Source: JAMWZF01 sp041628615 (GTDB taxonomy: Bacteria; Pseudomonadota; Alphaproteobacteria; Rhodobacterales; Rhodobacteraceae). From it: a stretch of 18,133 nucleotides of DNA. The position numbers and the translations under genes are program-made. Positions within the stretch are counted from its first letter, which is position 1; each line of letters starts with the position of its first letter. Positions 7,103-13,746 of this stretch are shown in pieces. The stretch is from positions 1 to 18,133 of the forward strand of contig JBFKOW010000057.1 in assembly GCA_041628615.1 (NCBI GenBank), written 5' to 3'. Under the pieces are notes generated by a model that saw only the letters and a program-made list of their open reading frames with translations, was not told where the DNA came from and ran no database searches.

Positions 7103-8068
7103 ATGATCATCGTCCCAGAACGCGACATCGCCGACCTGATGACCCGCAGCGCCGCCTTCGACGCGGTCGAGAAGGTGTTCGCCGCGATGGCCTCGGGCGG
7201 CGCCTACAACTTCCCCGTGGTCCGCGAAGCGATCGGCCATGCCGATGCGCTCTACGGCTTCAAGGGCGGCTTCGACCGCGACGGCGGCACCCTCGGGCTG
7301 AAGGCCGGGGGCTACTGGCCGCACAACCTCGACCGGCACGGCATCATCAACCACCAGTCCACCGTGTTCCTGTTCGATCCCGAGACCGGCCGCGTCCGCG
7401 CCATCGTGGGCGGCAACCTGCTCACCGCGTTGCGGACCGCCGCCGCCTCCTCGGTCTCGATCCGCCATCTGGCCCGCCCCGATGCCAAGGTCATCGGCAT
7501 GATCGGCGCCGGACACCAGGCGACGTTCCAGTTGCGCGCCGCGCTGGAACAGCGGCGCTTCGAGAAGGTGATCGGCTGGAACCTGCATCCGGACATGCTG
7601 CCCAACCTCGAGTCCGTCGCGGCCGAGGCCGGCCTGCCCTTCGAGGCAGTCAGCCTCGACGGCATGACCGAGGCCGATGTCATCATCTCGATCACCTCGT
7701 CCTTCGACCCGATCCTGATGGCGGATCAGGTCGCCCCCGGCACCCACATCGCCTGCATGGGCACCGACACGAAGGGCAAGCAGGAAATGGACCCCGCGAT
7801 CCTCGTCCGGGCGACCGTCTTCGCGGACGAGATCGCGCAGTCGATCAGCATCGGCGAGGCCCAGCACGCGGTGGGCCGCGGCCTGCTGGCGGAATCCGCC
7901 ATCACCCCGATCGGCGCGGTGATCAACGGCACCCATCCGGGGCGCACCGATCCGGACGAGATCACACTGTTCGACGGCACCGGCGTCGGCCTGCAGGACC
8001 TCGCGGTGGCCGCCGCCGTGGTCGACCTCGCGGTCAAGACTGGCGCCGCGATCGAGGTGGATTTCTGA
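7103..8068 (+). CDS. bhcD: Iminosuccinate reductase (BhcD), ornithine cyclodeaminase/mu-crystallin family
   Basis: A 321-residue NAD(P)H-dependent reductase that turns iminosuccinate into aspartate, closing the cycle and regenerating the amino donor for BhcA. Seen: substrate-pocket motif LGLKAGGYWPHN (K67), LTALRTAAAS (R111), the Rossmann dinucleotide loop VIGMIGAGHQATFQ (about 130-143), TSSFDPIL, GTHIACMGTDTKGKQEMD, and a C-terminal FDGTGVGLQDLAVA typical of the family. The start is the ATG at 7103, with AAGGA 7 nt upstream. It is separated from bhcC by 131 bp with a hairpin, unlike the tighter bhcA-B-C spacing. Ornithine cyclodeaminase or alanine dehydrogenase are the generic family labels; the operon context specifies the reaction. 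Confidence 0.92.
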   Translation: MIIVPERDIADLMTRSAAFDAVEKVFAAMASGGAYNFPVVREAIGHADALYGFKGGFDRDGGTLGLKAGGYWPHNLDRHGIINHQSTVFLFDPETGRVRAIVGGNLLTALRTAAASSVSIRHLARPDAKVIGMIGAGHQATFQLRAALEQRRFEKVIGWNLHPDMLPNLESVAAEAGLPFEAVSLDGMTEADVIISITSSFDPILMADQVAPGTHIACMGTDTKGKQEMDPAILVRATVFADEIAQSISIGEAQHAVGRGLLAESAITPIGAVINGTHPGRTDPDEITLFDGTGVGLQDLAVAAAVVDLAVKTGAAIEVDF

Positions 8069-8167
8069 GCGCGCCGCCGCCGGCCCGGATCGCATCGGCG
8101 GTTCGCGCTGGCGCGGAGGCGGCCCGGTGCTAGACTGGCCCGGCACGATGAAGCCGGCCGGGGAACC
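8069..8167 (+). promoter_or_regulatory. Spacer with candidate extended -10 (TGCTAGACT) before the zinc-finger gene
   Basis: This 99-bp spacer follows bhcD. TGCTAGACT at 8128-8136 lies about 31 bp before the ATG at 8168 and resembles an extended -10 (TGn then TAGACT). No good -35 is visible. The same TGCTAGAC octamer is found before the ABC permeases. No clear terminator for the bhc operon is visible. Confidence 0.25.
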
Positions 8168-8389
8168 ATGGCGAACGCTCCGAACAAGTCCGGGCAGATG
8201 CCGCATCAAAAGCGCCGGTGCCACCGCTGCCACGGCTCCGGCCAGGCCCCCTGCCAGATCTGCGGCGGCTCGGCCAAGGTCCCCAAGGGCCGGGATGCCC
8301 GGGGTCACCCGGTCCTCGGGCGCTGCGACGGCTGCCTTGGCCGGGGGCGCATCCGCTGCGGGGTCTGCGGCGGCGACGGCATGGTCTGA
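8168..8389 (+). CDS. Small DnaJ-type zinc-finger protein lacking a J domain
   Basis: A 73-residue protein consisting almost entirely of a DnaJ cysteine-rich domain. Seen: four CxxC motifs with the DnaJ pattern CxxCxGxG: C18-C21 (CHRCHGSG), C29-C32 (CQICGGSA), C53-C56 (CDGCLGRG) and C64-C67 (CGVCGGDG). The second has A in place of the final G. In DnaJ, motifs 1+4 and 2+3 each bind one zinc. There is no J domain, no G/F region and no substrate-binding domain. The N-terminus is basic (QKRR, 14-17). Start: the ATG at 8168, with a weak GGGGAA upstream. It sits alone between the bhc and che operons, in the same orientation as both, and I cannot assign a function. Known relatives act in protein folding or metal-centre assembly; a zinc-binding chaperone-like or RNA/protein-binding role is only a guess. 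Confidence 0.75.
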   Translation: MANAPNKSGQMPHQKRRCHRCHGSGQAPCQICGGSAKVPKGRDARGHPVLGRCDGCLGRGRIRCGVCGGDGMV

Positions 8390-8460
8390 CGACGTCGCGC
8401 CTGCCGTCGATCTCGCTCCGCAAGAAGACGGGTAACCGGTTCTTAAAGCCTCGATCCTAG

Positions 8461-8486
8461 GGTTCTCGGCGAAAGGCCGAAGAACC
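8461..8486 (+). promoter_or_regulatory. Stem-loop in the leader of the chemotaxis operon
   Basis: GGTTCT (8461-8466) pairs with AGAACC (8481-8486) and CGGC (8467-8470) with GCCG (8476-8479). There is one bulged A (8480) and a 5-nt loop (GAAAG). It ends 10 bp before the ATG at 8497, so in mRNA it would lie against the ribosome-binding site. It could tune translation or be part of a promoter palindrome; no T-run follows. Upstream, AACCGGTT (8435-8442) is a further 8-bp palindrome. Confidence 0.4.
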
Positions 8487-8496
8487 AGAGTGACCC

Positions 8497-8799
8497 ATGA
8501 CGGACCCGCTGACCGGCGCCGCGGCGCCGGCGATCCCGCTCCCGCCCAGACTTGACCTGGCCACCGGCGACAGGCTGCGCGGCGCGTTGGCGGCGGCGCG
8601 CGGCGGCGCCATCCGTCTGGACGCAAGCGGTGTCGATTTCCTCGGCGGCGCCGGCCTCGAGATCCTGCTGGCGGCCCGGGCCGAATGGCGCGCCAGCGGC
8701 CAGTCGTTCACGATTGCCAACCCGTCCCCCGAATTCACCGAGGGCCTCCGCCTTCTCGGTCTATGTCCCGCCGACCTGATGGAGGCTGACCCCCGATGA
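8497..8799 (+). CDS. STAS-domain protein, first gene of the che operon (possibly CheS-like)
   Basis: A 100-residue single STAS domain. Seen: IRLDASGVDFLGGAGLEIL (39-57) followed by ALRAEW-type helix, FTIANPSPEFTEGLRLLGL. The family motif around the phosphorylatable serine is D-S-S-G-L; here it reads G-G-A-G-L (50-54), so the serine is lost and regulation by an anti-sigma kinase is unlikely. It overlaps cheY by 4 bp (ATGA), so it is co-translated with the chemotaxis genes. Known: in Sinorhizobium meliloti the gene before cheY1 encodes CheS, a protein of similar size that binds CheA and speeds dephosphorylation of CheY1. Position and size match, so a CheS-like accessory role is plausible, but I cannot confirm homology. 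An ordinary anti-anti-sigma factor is the less likely alternative. Confidence 0.75.
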   Translation: MTDPLTGAAAPAIPLPPRLDLATGDRLRGALAAARGGAIRLDASGVDFLGGAGLEILLAARAEWRASGQSFTIANPSPEFTEGLRLLGLCPADLMEADPR

Positions 8800-9161
8800 C
8801 CGCCAGAATCCTAGCCGTCGACGATTCCCGAACCATGCGCACGATGCTGCAACTCGCCCTGTCCGAGGCCGGCTTCGATGTCGAACTGGCGGAGGACGGG
8901 ATCGACGGGATCGAGAAGCTCAAGCGCCGCGTCCCGGACCTTGTCATCACCGACATCAACATGCCCCGGCTCGACGGTTTCGGCGTGATCGAACGGATTC
9001 GCGCCGATCCGTACCATTGCGGCCTGCCGGTCCTCGTCCTGACGACGGAGGACGGCCAGGCGATGAAGCAGAGGGCCCGCGATTCGGGGGCCACCGGCTG
9101 GATCGTGAAGCCGTTCGACGCGGACAAACTGGTGGCCGCCATCCACCGCCTGCTCGTCTGA
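8796..9161 (+). CDS. cheY: CheY-type single-domain response regulator (first copy)
   Basis: A 121-residue receiver domain with no output domain. Seen: acidic pair D9-D10, phosphoacceptor D53 in VITDINMPRLDG, switch T83 (VLVLTTED) and K105 in WIVKPFD; the position of the E. coli CheY aromatic switch residue is W102. All catalytic residues are intact. It overlaps the STAS gene by 4 bp and is followed after 13 bp by cheA. Known: in alphaproteobacterial systems with two CheYs the copy next to cheA (CheY1 in S. meliloti) often acts as a phosphate sink, while the second drives the motor. By position this would be the sink, which is inference. Confidence 0.92.
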   Translation: MTARILAVDDSRTMRTMLQLALSEAGFDVELAEDGIDGIEKLKRRVPDLVITDINMPRLDGFGVIERIRADPYHCGLPVLVLTTEDGQAMKQRARDSGATGWIVKPFDADKLVAAIHRLLV

Positions 9162-9174
9162 GGAAGTCCGGCCC

Positions 9175-11322
9175 GTGTCCGACCTGCGAAACATGTTCTT
9201 CGAAGAATGCGACGAGCTGCTGGAGACGTTGTCCAGCGGGCTCGACCGCCTTCAGGCGGGGGCCAGCGACGCAGATACCGTCAATGCCATGTTCCGCGCC
9301 GTGCATTCCATCAAGGGCGGCGCCGGGGCGTTCGGCCTCGACGGTATCGTGACCTTCGCGCACGCGATGGAGAACGTGCTCGACGCCCTGCGGACGGGCC
9401 GGGTCGAGGCTGGCGACGGCGTTCTCAAGGTTCTCTACCGGGCCAGCGATCACATCTGCGCGCTGGTCGAGGCCGCCCGGGAAGGCACGGCACCGGATCC
9501 AGAGGCCGCCGCGCGAATCGTCGAGGACCTGATGTCCGTCAGCAGGACCGGCAAGGCGCCCGACACCGGGGCCGGCCCGGATCCCGGCGAGGGCGTCGAG
9601 GCGGCGAAGTTCGTCCCGGTTGCGATCGATCTCGCGGCCCTCGCCGATCTCGAGGCTGACAGCGCCGAAGACACCGCCGGACCGAAGTTCCGGATCCGGT
9701 TCCGGGCCACCCGGGCGCTCTACGAATCGGGGCATGACCCGGCACTGCTGTTCCGCAGCCTCGACAGGCTGGGGACGCTGGACGTGACGGCCGATACCTT
9801 GTCCGTCGCCCCCCTGATCGCCACCGGGGCCTGCCCCGCGACGCTGTCCTGGACCATCGGCCTGACGCTCCGTCCACCGGCCGACGAAGCGGCGATCCGG
9901 GAGGTCTTCGAGTTCGCCGAAGGGCTGTGCAGCCTGGAGATCGAGGCGCTCGACGATGCGCCGGAAACCCCGCCGCGGAACGACGCGGCCGGCGAAACGC
10001 CCCCGGTGACGCCCCCCGCCGCCGCAGGCGACGCCCTCGTCCGGACGCCGGACGCCGAGAAGCCGGCTCCACCGCCGCCGCCACCGGCCGGAGAGCCGCG
10101 GAGCGCGACGATCCGGGTCGAGCTCGATCGCGTGGACCGGCTGATCAATCTCGTCGGCGAACTGGTGATCAGCGAGGCGATGCTGCGGCAGTCGATGAGT
10201 GACCTGCCCCGCACCGAGAACGGCCCGGTGATGGAGGCGATGGGCCAGCTGCGCCAGATCTCCGGCGTCCTGCAGGAAAGCGTCATGGCGATCCGGGCGC
10301 AGCCGGTGCGCGGCCTCTTCCAGCGGATGTCGCGGATCGTGCGCGAAGCCGCCCGGGCCGCCGGAAAGGACGCCCGGTTCGTCGTCTCGGGAGAGAGCAC
10401 CGAGATCGACAAGACGGTTGTCGAACGCCTCGTCGAACCTCTGACCCACATGATCAGGAACGCCGTCGATCACGGCCTCGAGACGCCCGGGGATCGTATC
10501 GAGGCGGGCAAGCCGGCCACCGGCACGATCCGGCTCGACGCCGCGCACCGGTCCGGTCGCGTCGTCATCACCCTGTCGGATGACGGCGCCGGGATCGACC
10601 GCGCCCGGGTCCGGAGGACCGCCGAAGCCCGGGGCCTGGTGGATCCGGCGGACGACCTGACCGACGGCGACATCGACGCGCTGCTGTTCCGGCCCGGATT
10701 CTCGACGGCCACGGAGGTCTCCAACCTGTCGGGCCGGGGCGTTGGCATGGACGTGGTCCGCAGCGACATCCAGGCGCTGGGCGGCCGGGTCTCGATCCGT
10801 TCGGAAGCCGGCGCCGGCACCACCCTGACGATCTCCCTGCCGCTCACGCTCGCGGTGATGGAAGGCATGGTGGTGGCCGTCGAGGGCGAGGCGCTGATCG
10901 TGCCCACCGTCGCCTTGCGCGAAACCTTCCAGCCCGGCCAGGCCCGGATCCACCCGGTGTTCGAGACCGACCGGGTCATCGCCTTCGACGGCGAACTGGT
11001 GCCGATCGTCGATCTCGGCGCGGCGCTCGGATTCCGCGGCGCGGAGGCCGCCGGTGTCGAACGTCCCCTGCTGCTCATCGAGAGCGAGTCCGGCCGCAAG
11101 ACGGCGCTTGGCGTCGACAGGATCCTCGATCAGCGGGAGATCGTCATCAAGGGCCTGGAACAGAACTACCGGGCGATCCCCGGCATCGCCGCCGCGACCA
11201 TCCTCGGAGACGGGAAGATCGCCCTGATCATCGACATCGACCACATCAGCGACTCGCGCCACGCCCCCCGGGCTGCCCCGCCCGCTCCGGTCGCCGCCAG
11301 CGAAAGACTGCATCATGCCTGA
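9175..11322 (+). CDS. cheA: Chemotaxis histidine kinase CheA
   Basis: A 715-residue cytoplasmic kinase that autophosphorylates and passes phosphate to CheY. Seen, in order: P1/HPt domain (1 to about 105) with phospho-His H44 in HSIKGGAGAFGL; a P2-like domain (about 171-262, KFRIRFRATRAL through FAEGLCSLEIEAL); a proline-rich linker (about 263-308, with seven consecutive prolines); P3 dimerisation (about 309-375, ELDRVDRLINLVGELVISEA); P4 ATPase with N-box HMIRNAVDHGLE (425-436), DDGAGID (469-475) and GRGVGMDVV (520-528); and a P5 CheW-like domain (about 555-700). The start is a GTG at 9175 with AGGAAG about 9 nt upstream. The gene ends 8 bp inside cheW. It is a standard-length CheA with all kinase motifs. 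Confidence 0.95.
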   Translation: MSDLRNMFFEECDELLETLSSGLDRLQAGASDADTVNAMFRAVHSIKGGAGAFGLDGIVTFAHAMENVLDALRTGRVEAGDGVLKVLYRASDHICALVEAAREGTAPDPEAAARIVEDLMSVSRTGKAPDTGAGPDPGEGVEAAKFVPVAIDLAALADLEADSAEDTAGPKFRIRFRATRALYESGHDPALLFRSLDRLGTLDVTADTLSVAPLIATGACPATLSWTIGLTLRPPADEAAIREVFEFAEGLCSLEIEALDDAPETPPRNDAAGETPPVTPPAAAGDALVRTPDAEKPAPPPPPPAGEPRSATIRVELDRVDRLINLVGELVISEAMLRQSMSDLPRTENGPVMEAMGQLRQISGVLQESVMAIRAQPVRGLFQRMSRIVREAARAAGKDARFVVSGESTEIDKTVVERLVEPLTHMIRNAVDHGLETPGDRIEAGKPATGTIRLDAAHRSGRVVITLSDDGAGIDRARVRRTAEARGLVDPADDLTDGDIDALLFRPGFSTATEVSNLSGRGVGMDVVRSDIQALGGRVSIRSEAGAGTTLTISLPLTLAVMEGMVVAVEGEALIVPTVALRETFQPGQARIHPVFETDRVIAFDGELVPIVDLGAALGFRGAEAAGVERPLLLIESESGRKTALGVDRILDQREIVIKGLEQNYRAIPGIAAATILGDGKIALIIDIDHISDSRHAPRAAPPAPVAASERLHHA

Positions 11323-11785
11323 AGCGAGCCAGCAGGACCCGCGCCGGATGCCGGCGGAAATCGTGTCCTTCAACATCGGCGGACAGGCTTTCTGCCTCGA
11401 CATCGAGCATGTGCTCGAGATCCGCGGCTGGAACGGCACGACGACCCTGCCCCATGCGCCGGACTACGTCCTCGGGATGATGAACCTGCGCGGCACGGTG
11501 CTGCCGGTGCTCGACCTGTCGATGCGGCTTGGCCTCGGGCGCACCGATCCGGGCCCCCGTCACGTCATCATCATCGCGCGGATCGCCCGGAAGTCGATCG
11601 GATTGCTGGTCGATTCGGTTTCCAACATCCTGACGGTGTCCGCGGAAGACATGCAGCCGCCGCCGAACCTTCCCTCCCGGCAGACGGCCGGCTTCATCAC
11701 CGGGATCTTCGCGATCGAGGATCAGATCATCCATGCCATCAATGCCCACGAGATCCTGCCGGAGGAGGATATCGAGGAGCAATGA
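11315..11785 (+). CDS. cheW: Chemotaxis coupling protein CheW
   Basis: A 156-residue scaffold that links CheA to chemoreceptors. Seen: EIVSFNIGGQAFCLDIEHVL (about 15-34), LPHAPDYVLGMMNLRGTVLP (about 45-64), VLDLSMRLGL and IGLLVDSVSNILTV, all hallmark CheW segments, filling the whole length. The ATG at 11315 lies inside the end of cheA (8-bp overlap), and the stop overlaps the cheR ATG by 4 bp. An internal ATG at 11348 would cut 11 residues from the polar N-terminus; either start is possible. The C-terminus is acidic (EEDIEEQ). Confidence 0.94.
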   Translation: MPEASQQDPRRMPAEIVSFNIGGQAFCLDIEHVLEIRGWNGTTTLPHAPDYVLGMMNLRGTVLPVLDLSMRLGLGRTDPGPRHVIIIARIARKSIGLLVDSVSNILTVSAEDMQPPPNLPSRQTAGFITGIFAIEDQIIHAINAHEILPEEDIEEQ

Positions 11786-12684
11786 CCCGAGTGGCAGCCC
11801 ATACGCGCAGCTTCGCCCCGTTGAGCGACTCCGATTTCCGCCAGCTTTCGCAACTGGTGAAGTCGCTGTCCGGGATCGACCTGCCGCCGCGGAAGAAGGC
11901 GATGGCCGCCGCCCGCCTCGGCAAGCGGCTGGCAGAGACCGGCACATCGTCCTTCGCGGAATACGATGCCCTCCTGAAGACGCCGAGGGGACAGGCCGAG
12001 TTCCAGGAACTGATCAACTGCTTCACCACGAACGTCACCCGGTTCAACCGCGAGCCGAACCATTTCACCCATTTCCGCGGGGTCGTCCTGCCCGATCTCG
12101 TGGCCGCGGCCCGCCGGGGCCGGGAGGTCCGGATCTGGTCCGCCGGCTGCTCGACCGGCGAAGAGCCCTACGAACTTGCCATGTGCGTCCTGTCCGGCAC
12201 GGGGCTGGCGCTGGCATCCGCCGTCTCGATCCTCGCCACGGACATCGACGACGACGCCTTGCGCGTTGCCCGGGCCGGAGAATACTCCGCCGAGTCCCTG
12301 GCGCCGCTCGACAAGCGTTTCGTCCAGTATTTCTTCAGGCCGCCGCTTCGCCACGAGTCCGGCACCTACCGGGTCACCGAGGCGGTGCGCCGGCTGGTGT
12401 CGTTCAAGCGGTTCAACCTCAACGGCCTCTGGCCGATCGAGCCGCCCTTCGATGTCATCATGTGCCGGAACGTCACGATCTATTTCGACGAGGAGACGTC
12501 CGACACGCTGTGGAACCGCTTCGTCGGGATGCTGCGGCCGGGCGGCCTCCTTTATGTCGGCCATTCCGAGCGTCTGGACCCGGAAACCGTCCCGGGAATC
12601 CGTCCGGTCGCGCCGGGCATCTACATCAGGCGGGCGGAACCGGTCCGCCTCGATCGGCCCGGCCAATGGCGGAAGGGGGCCTAG
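11782..12684 (+). CDS. cheR: Chemoreceptor glutamate methyltransferase CheR
   Basis: A 300-residue SAM-dependent methyltransferase that methylates chemoreceptor glutamates for adaptation. Seen: N-terminal helical domain (about 12-75), the TTNVTRFNREPNHF segment (usually TTNxTxFFREPxHF; the second F is N here), SAM-binding SAGCSTGEEPYE (120-131), ILATDIDDDALRVARAGEYS (about 152-171), CRNVTIYFDEET (228-239, usually CRNVLIYF), and the C-terminal GGLLYVGHSE. The start ATGA overlaps the cheW stop. The gene abuts the next cheY with no spacing. cheB, the antagonistic methylesterase gene that usually follows cheR, is absent. Confidence 0.94.
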   Translation: MTRVAAHTRSFAPLSDSDFRQLSQLVKSLSGIDLPPRKKAMAAARLGKRLAETGTSSFAEYDALLKTPRGQAEFQELINCFTTNVTRFNREPNHFTHFRGVVLPDLVAAARRGREVRIWSAGCSTGEEPYELAMCVLSGTGLALASAVSILATDIDDDALRVARAGEYSAESLAPLDKRFVQYFFRPPLRHESGTYRVTEAVRRLVSFKRFNLNGLWPIEPPFDVIMCRNVTIYFDEETSDTLWNRFVGMLRPGGLLYVGHSERLDPETVPGIRPVAPGIYIRRAEPVRLDRPGQWRKGA

Positions 12685-13071
12685 ATGGCGATCCGGGACA
12701 AGCTTCAGGTCATGGTCGTCGATGACATGGCGACGAGCCGCGGGCTCATCACCCAGGCCCTCGACGAGATCGGCATCGTGAACTACGAGACCGAGAGCAG
12801 CGCCGGCAACGCCTGGAGCCGGCTGCAACAGAAGCCGGTCCATCTCGTGCTGTCGGACATGGTGATGCCCGGCATGGACGGCTTGCAGCTCCTGCAGGCG
12901 ATGCGCTCCTCCCGTTCGATGGCGAAGACCGCCTTCATCCTCGTCACCGGCCGCGCCGACGACGAGACGATCCGCTCCGGGATCAAGCTGGGGATGAACA
13001 ATTTCATCAGGAAGCCGTTCGAGGCCCGCGACATGAAGCGGTGCATCGAGAAGGTCTTCGGTCCGATCTGA
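12685..13071 (+). CDS. cheY: CheY-type single-domain response regulator (second copy)
   Basis: A 128-residue receiver domain. Seen: acidic pair D13-D14 (VVDDMATSR), phosphoacceptor D58 in VLSDMVMPGMDG, switch T88 (ILVTGRAD) and K110 (FIRKPFE), with F107 at the usual aromatic switch position. The ATG follows the cheR stop directly, and the stop overlaps the next start as TGATG. Its sequence is clearly different from the first CheY (MVVDDMATSRGLITQALDEI against ILAVDDSRTMRTMLQLALSE), so this is not a recent duplicate. By analogy with S. meliloti CheY2 it is the better candidate for the flagellar motor-binding form, but that is inference. Confidence 0.92.
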   Translation: MAIRDKLQVMVVDDMATSRGLITQALDEIGIVNYETESSAGNAWSRLQQKPVHLVLSDMVMPGMDGLQLLQAMRSSRSMAKTAFILVTGRADDETIRSGIKLGMNNFIRKPFEARDMKRCIEKVFGPI

Positions 13072-13439
13072 TGCCGGCAGCCGCTCCTCCGCTCGCCTCC
13101 CCGATCTCGTCCGGAAGCGTGTTCCGGCTCCTCGGAGAGGAGGTCGAGTTCCTGATCGAGGTCATCGCGACGCTCGATACCGCGCTGCCGAGCGCGAAGG
13201 ACCTCGATGGCCGGAAGGACTGGATCATCGGGCTGCAGCGGCTGGACCTGCTGGCGCAGCATCTGTCGGACATCCTCGCGATCGTCACCGCCCTGTCGGA
13301 TCACTGCAGCTGTCCGGACGGGATCGACCGGCAGGCGCTGATGCGCGACCTTCGGCTCGACCACTTCCGATCGCGGCTGGGCGCAGGCGGACCCGGGGCG
13401 GTCACCGAAACGCCCCCCGGCGATGTCGACCTGTTCTGA
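13071..13439 (+). CDS. cheT: Small chemotaxis accessory protein, CheT/CheZ-like, with DxxxQ motif
   Basis: A 122-residue, largely helical protein. Seen: two predicted amphipathic helices (about 16-40 and 46-80). The second carries RLDLLAQHLSDI with D59-x-x-x-Q63, the same spacing as the D-x-x-x-Q catalytic motif of the CheY-P phosphatase CheZ. The C-terminus is flexible and ends in GDVDLF. Known: S. meliloti has a small CheZ-related protein, CheT, encoded with cheD at the end of its che operon and reported to interact with CheR; whether it is a phosphatase has been questioned. Gene size and position match, though here the gene lies before cheD. The start is the ATG at 13071, overlapping the cheY stop by one base. 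Either a true CheY phosphatase or a CheT-type adaptor is possible; I favour CheT-like. Confidence 0.65.
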   Translation: MPAAAPPLASPISSGSVFRLLGEEVEFLIEVIATLDTALPSAKDLDGRKDWIIGLQRLDLLAQHLSDILAIVTALSDHCSCPDGIDRQALMRDLRLDHFRSRLGAGGPGAVTETPPGDVDLF

Positions 13440-13746
13440 GGACGCCATGACCGCCGTTTCCGCCTTTCGGTCCGATCCCGATCGCCCCCTGCCAGCCCGC
13501 CCGTGCCGGCCCGCCGTTCGTGCCGGCGCCGTCCATCCGATCGGAACCGGCCGCTCCGGCAATCCCGGATCGCTACATCCTTCCTTTACCCGCGGTGGCT
13601 ATCCATGATCCCCGACGGCGTTCCGACCGGCCGGCACCGCGACGCGGCGGATCGCCTTGGTGGTCCCGGCGAACTCCGGGCTTCTGAATCGCGCCGGAGT
13701 CCGGCGGCTGACGCAATGCCAGAGCGGCGAAAGAGGAAGGTGGGCT
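13440..13746 (+). other. 307-bp non-coding or poorly coding gap inside the che operon
   Basis: The only stretch over 300 bp without a convincing gene. Two small plus-strand frames are present: 13447-13608 (53 residues, GAGGA only 4 nt upstream) and 13605-13760 (51 residues), linked by an ATGA overlap. Both are rich in Arg, Pro and Gly. In the first only about two thirds of codons end in G or C, far below the neighbouring genes, and neither matches a family I know. I therefore treat the gap as an untranslated spacer, possibly with an internal promoter for cheD, or decayed coding DNA. No clear promoter or hairpin stands out. Confidence 0.5.
13734..13740 (+). promoter_or_regulatory. Ribosome-binding site supporting a TTG start for cheD
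   Basis: AGGAAGG, 6 nt before a TTG at 13747. It is the only good site near the N-terminus of the CheD domain; the frame's GTG at 13657 and ATG at 13798 have none. Confidence 0.6.

Noticed and set aside
8441..8472. Possible sigma-28 flagellar promoter (TAAAG... ...CGGCGAAA) before the STAS gene
   Set aside because: The spacing between the TAAA and GGCGAAA parts does not fit the sigma-28 consensus, and the second box lacks GCCGATAA.
8956..11439. 827-codon minus-strand frame opposite cheA
   Set aside because: The translation is Arg/Gly/Asp/His-rich without domains; the opposite strand is an unmistakable CheA. Long antisense frames are common in G+C-rich DNA.
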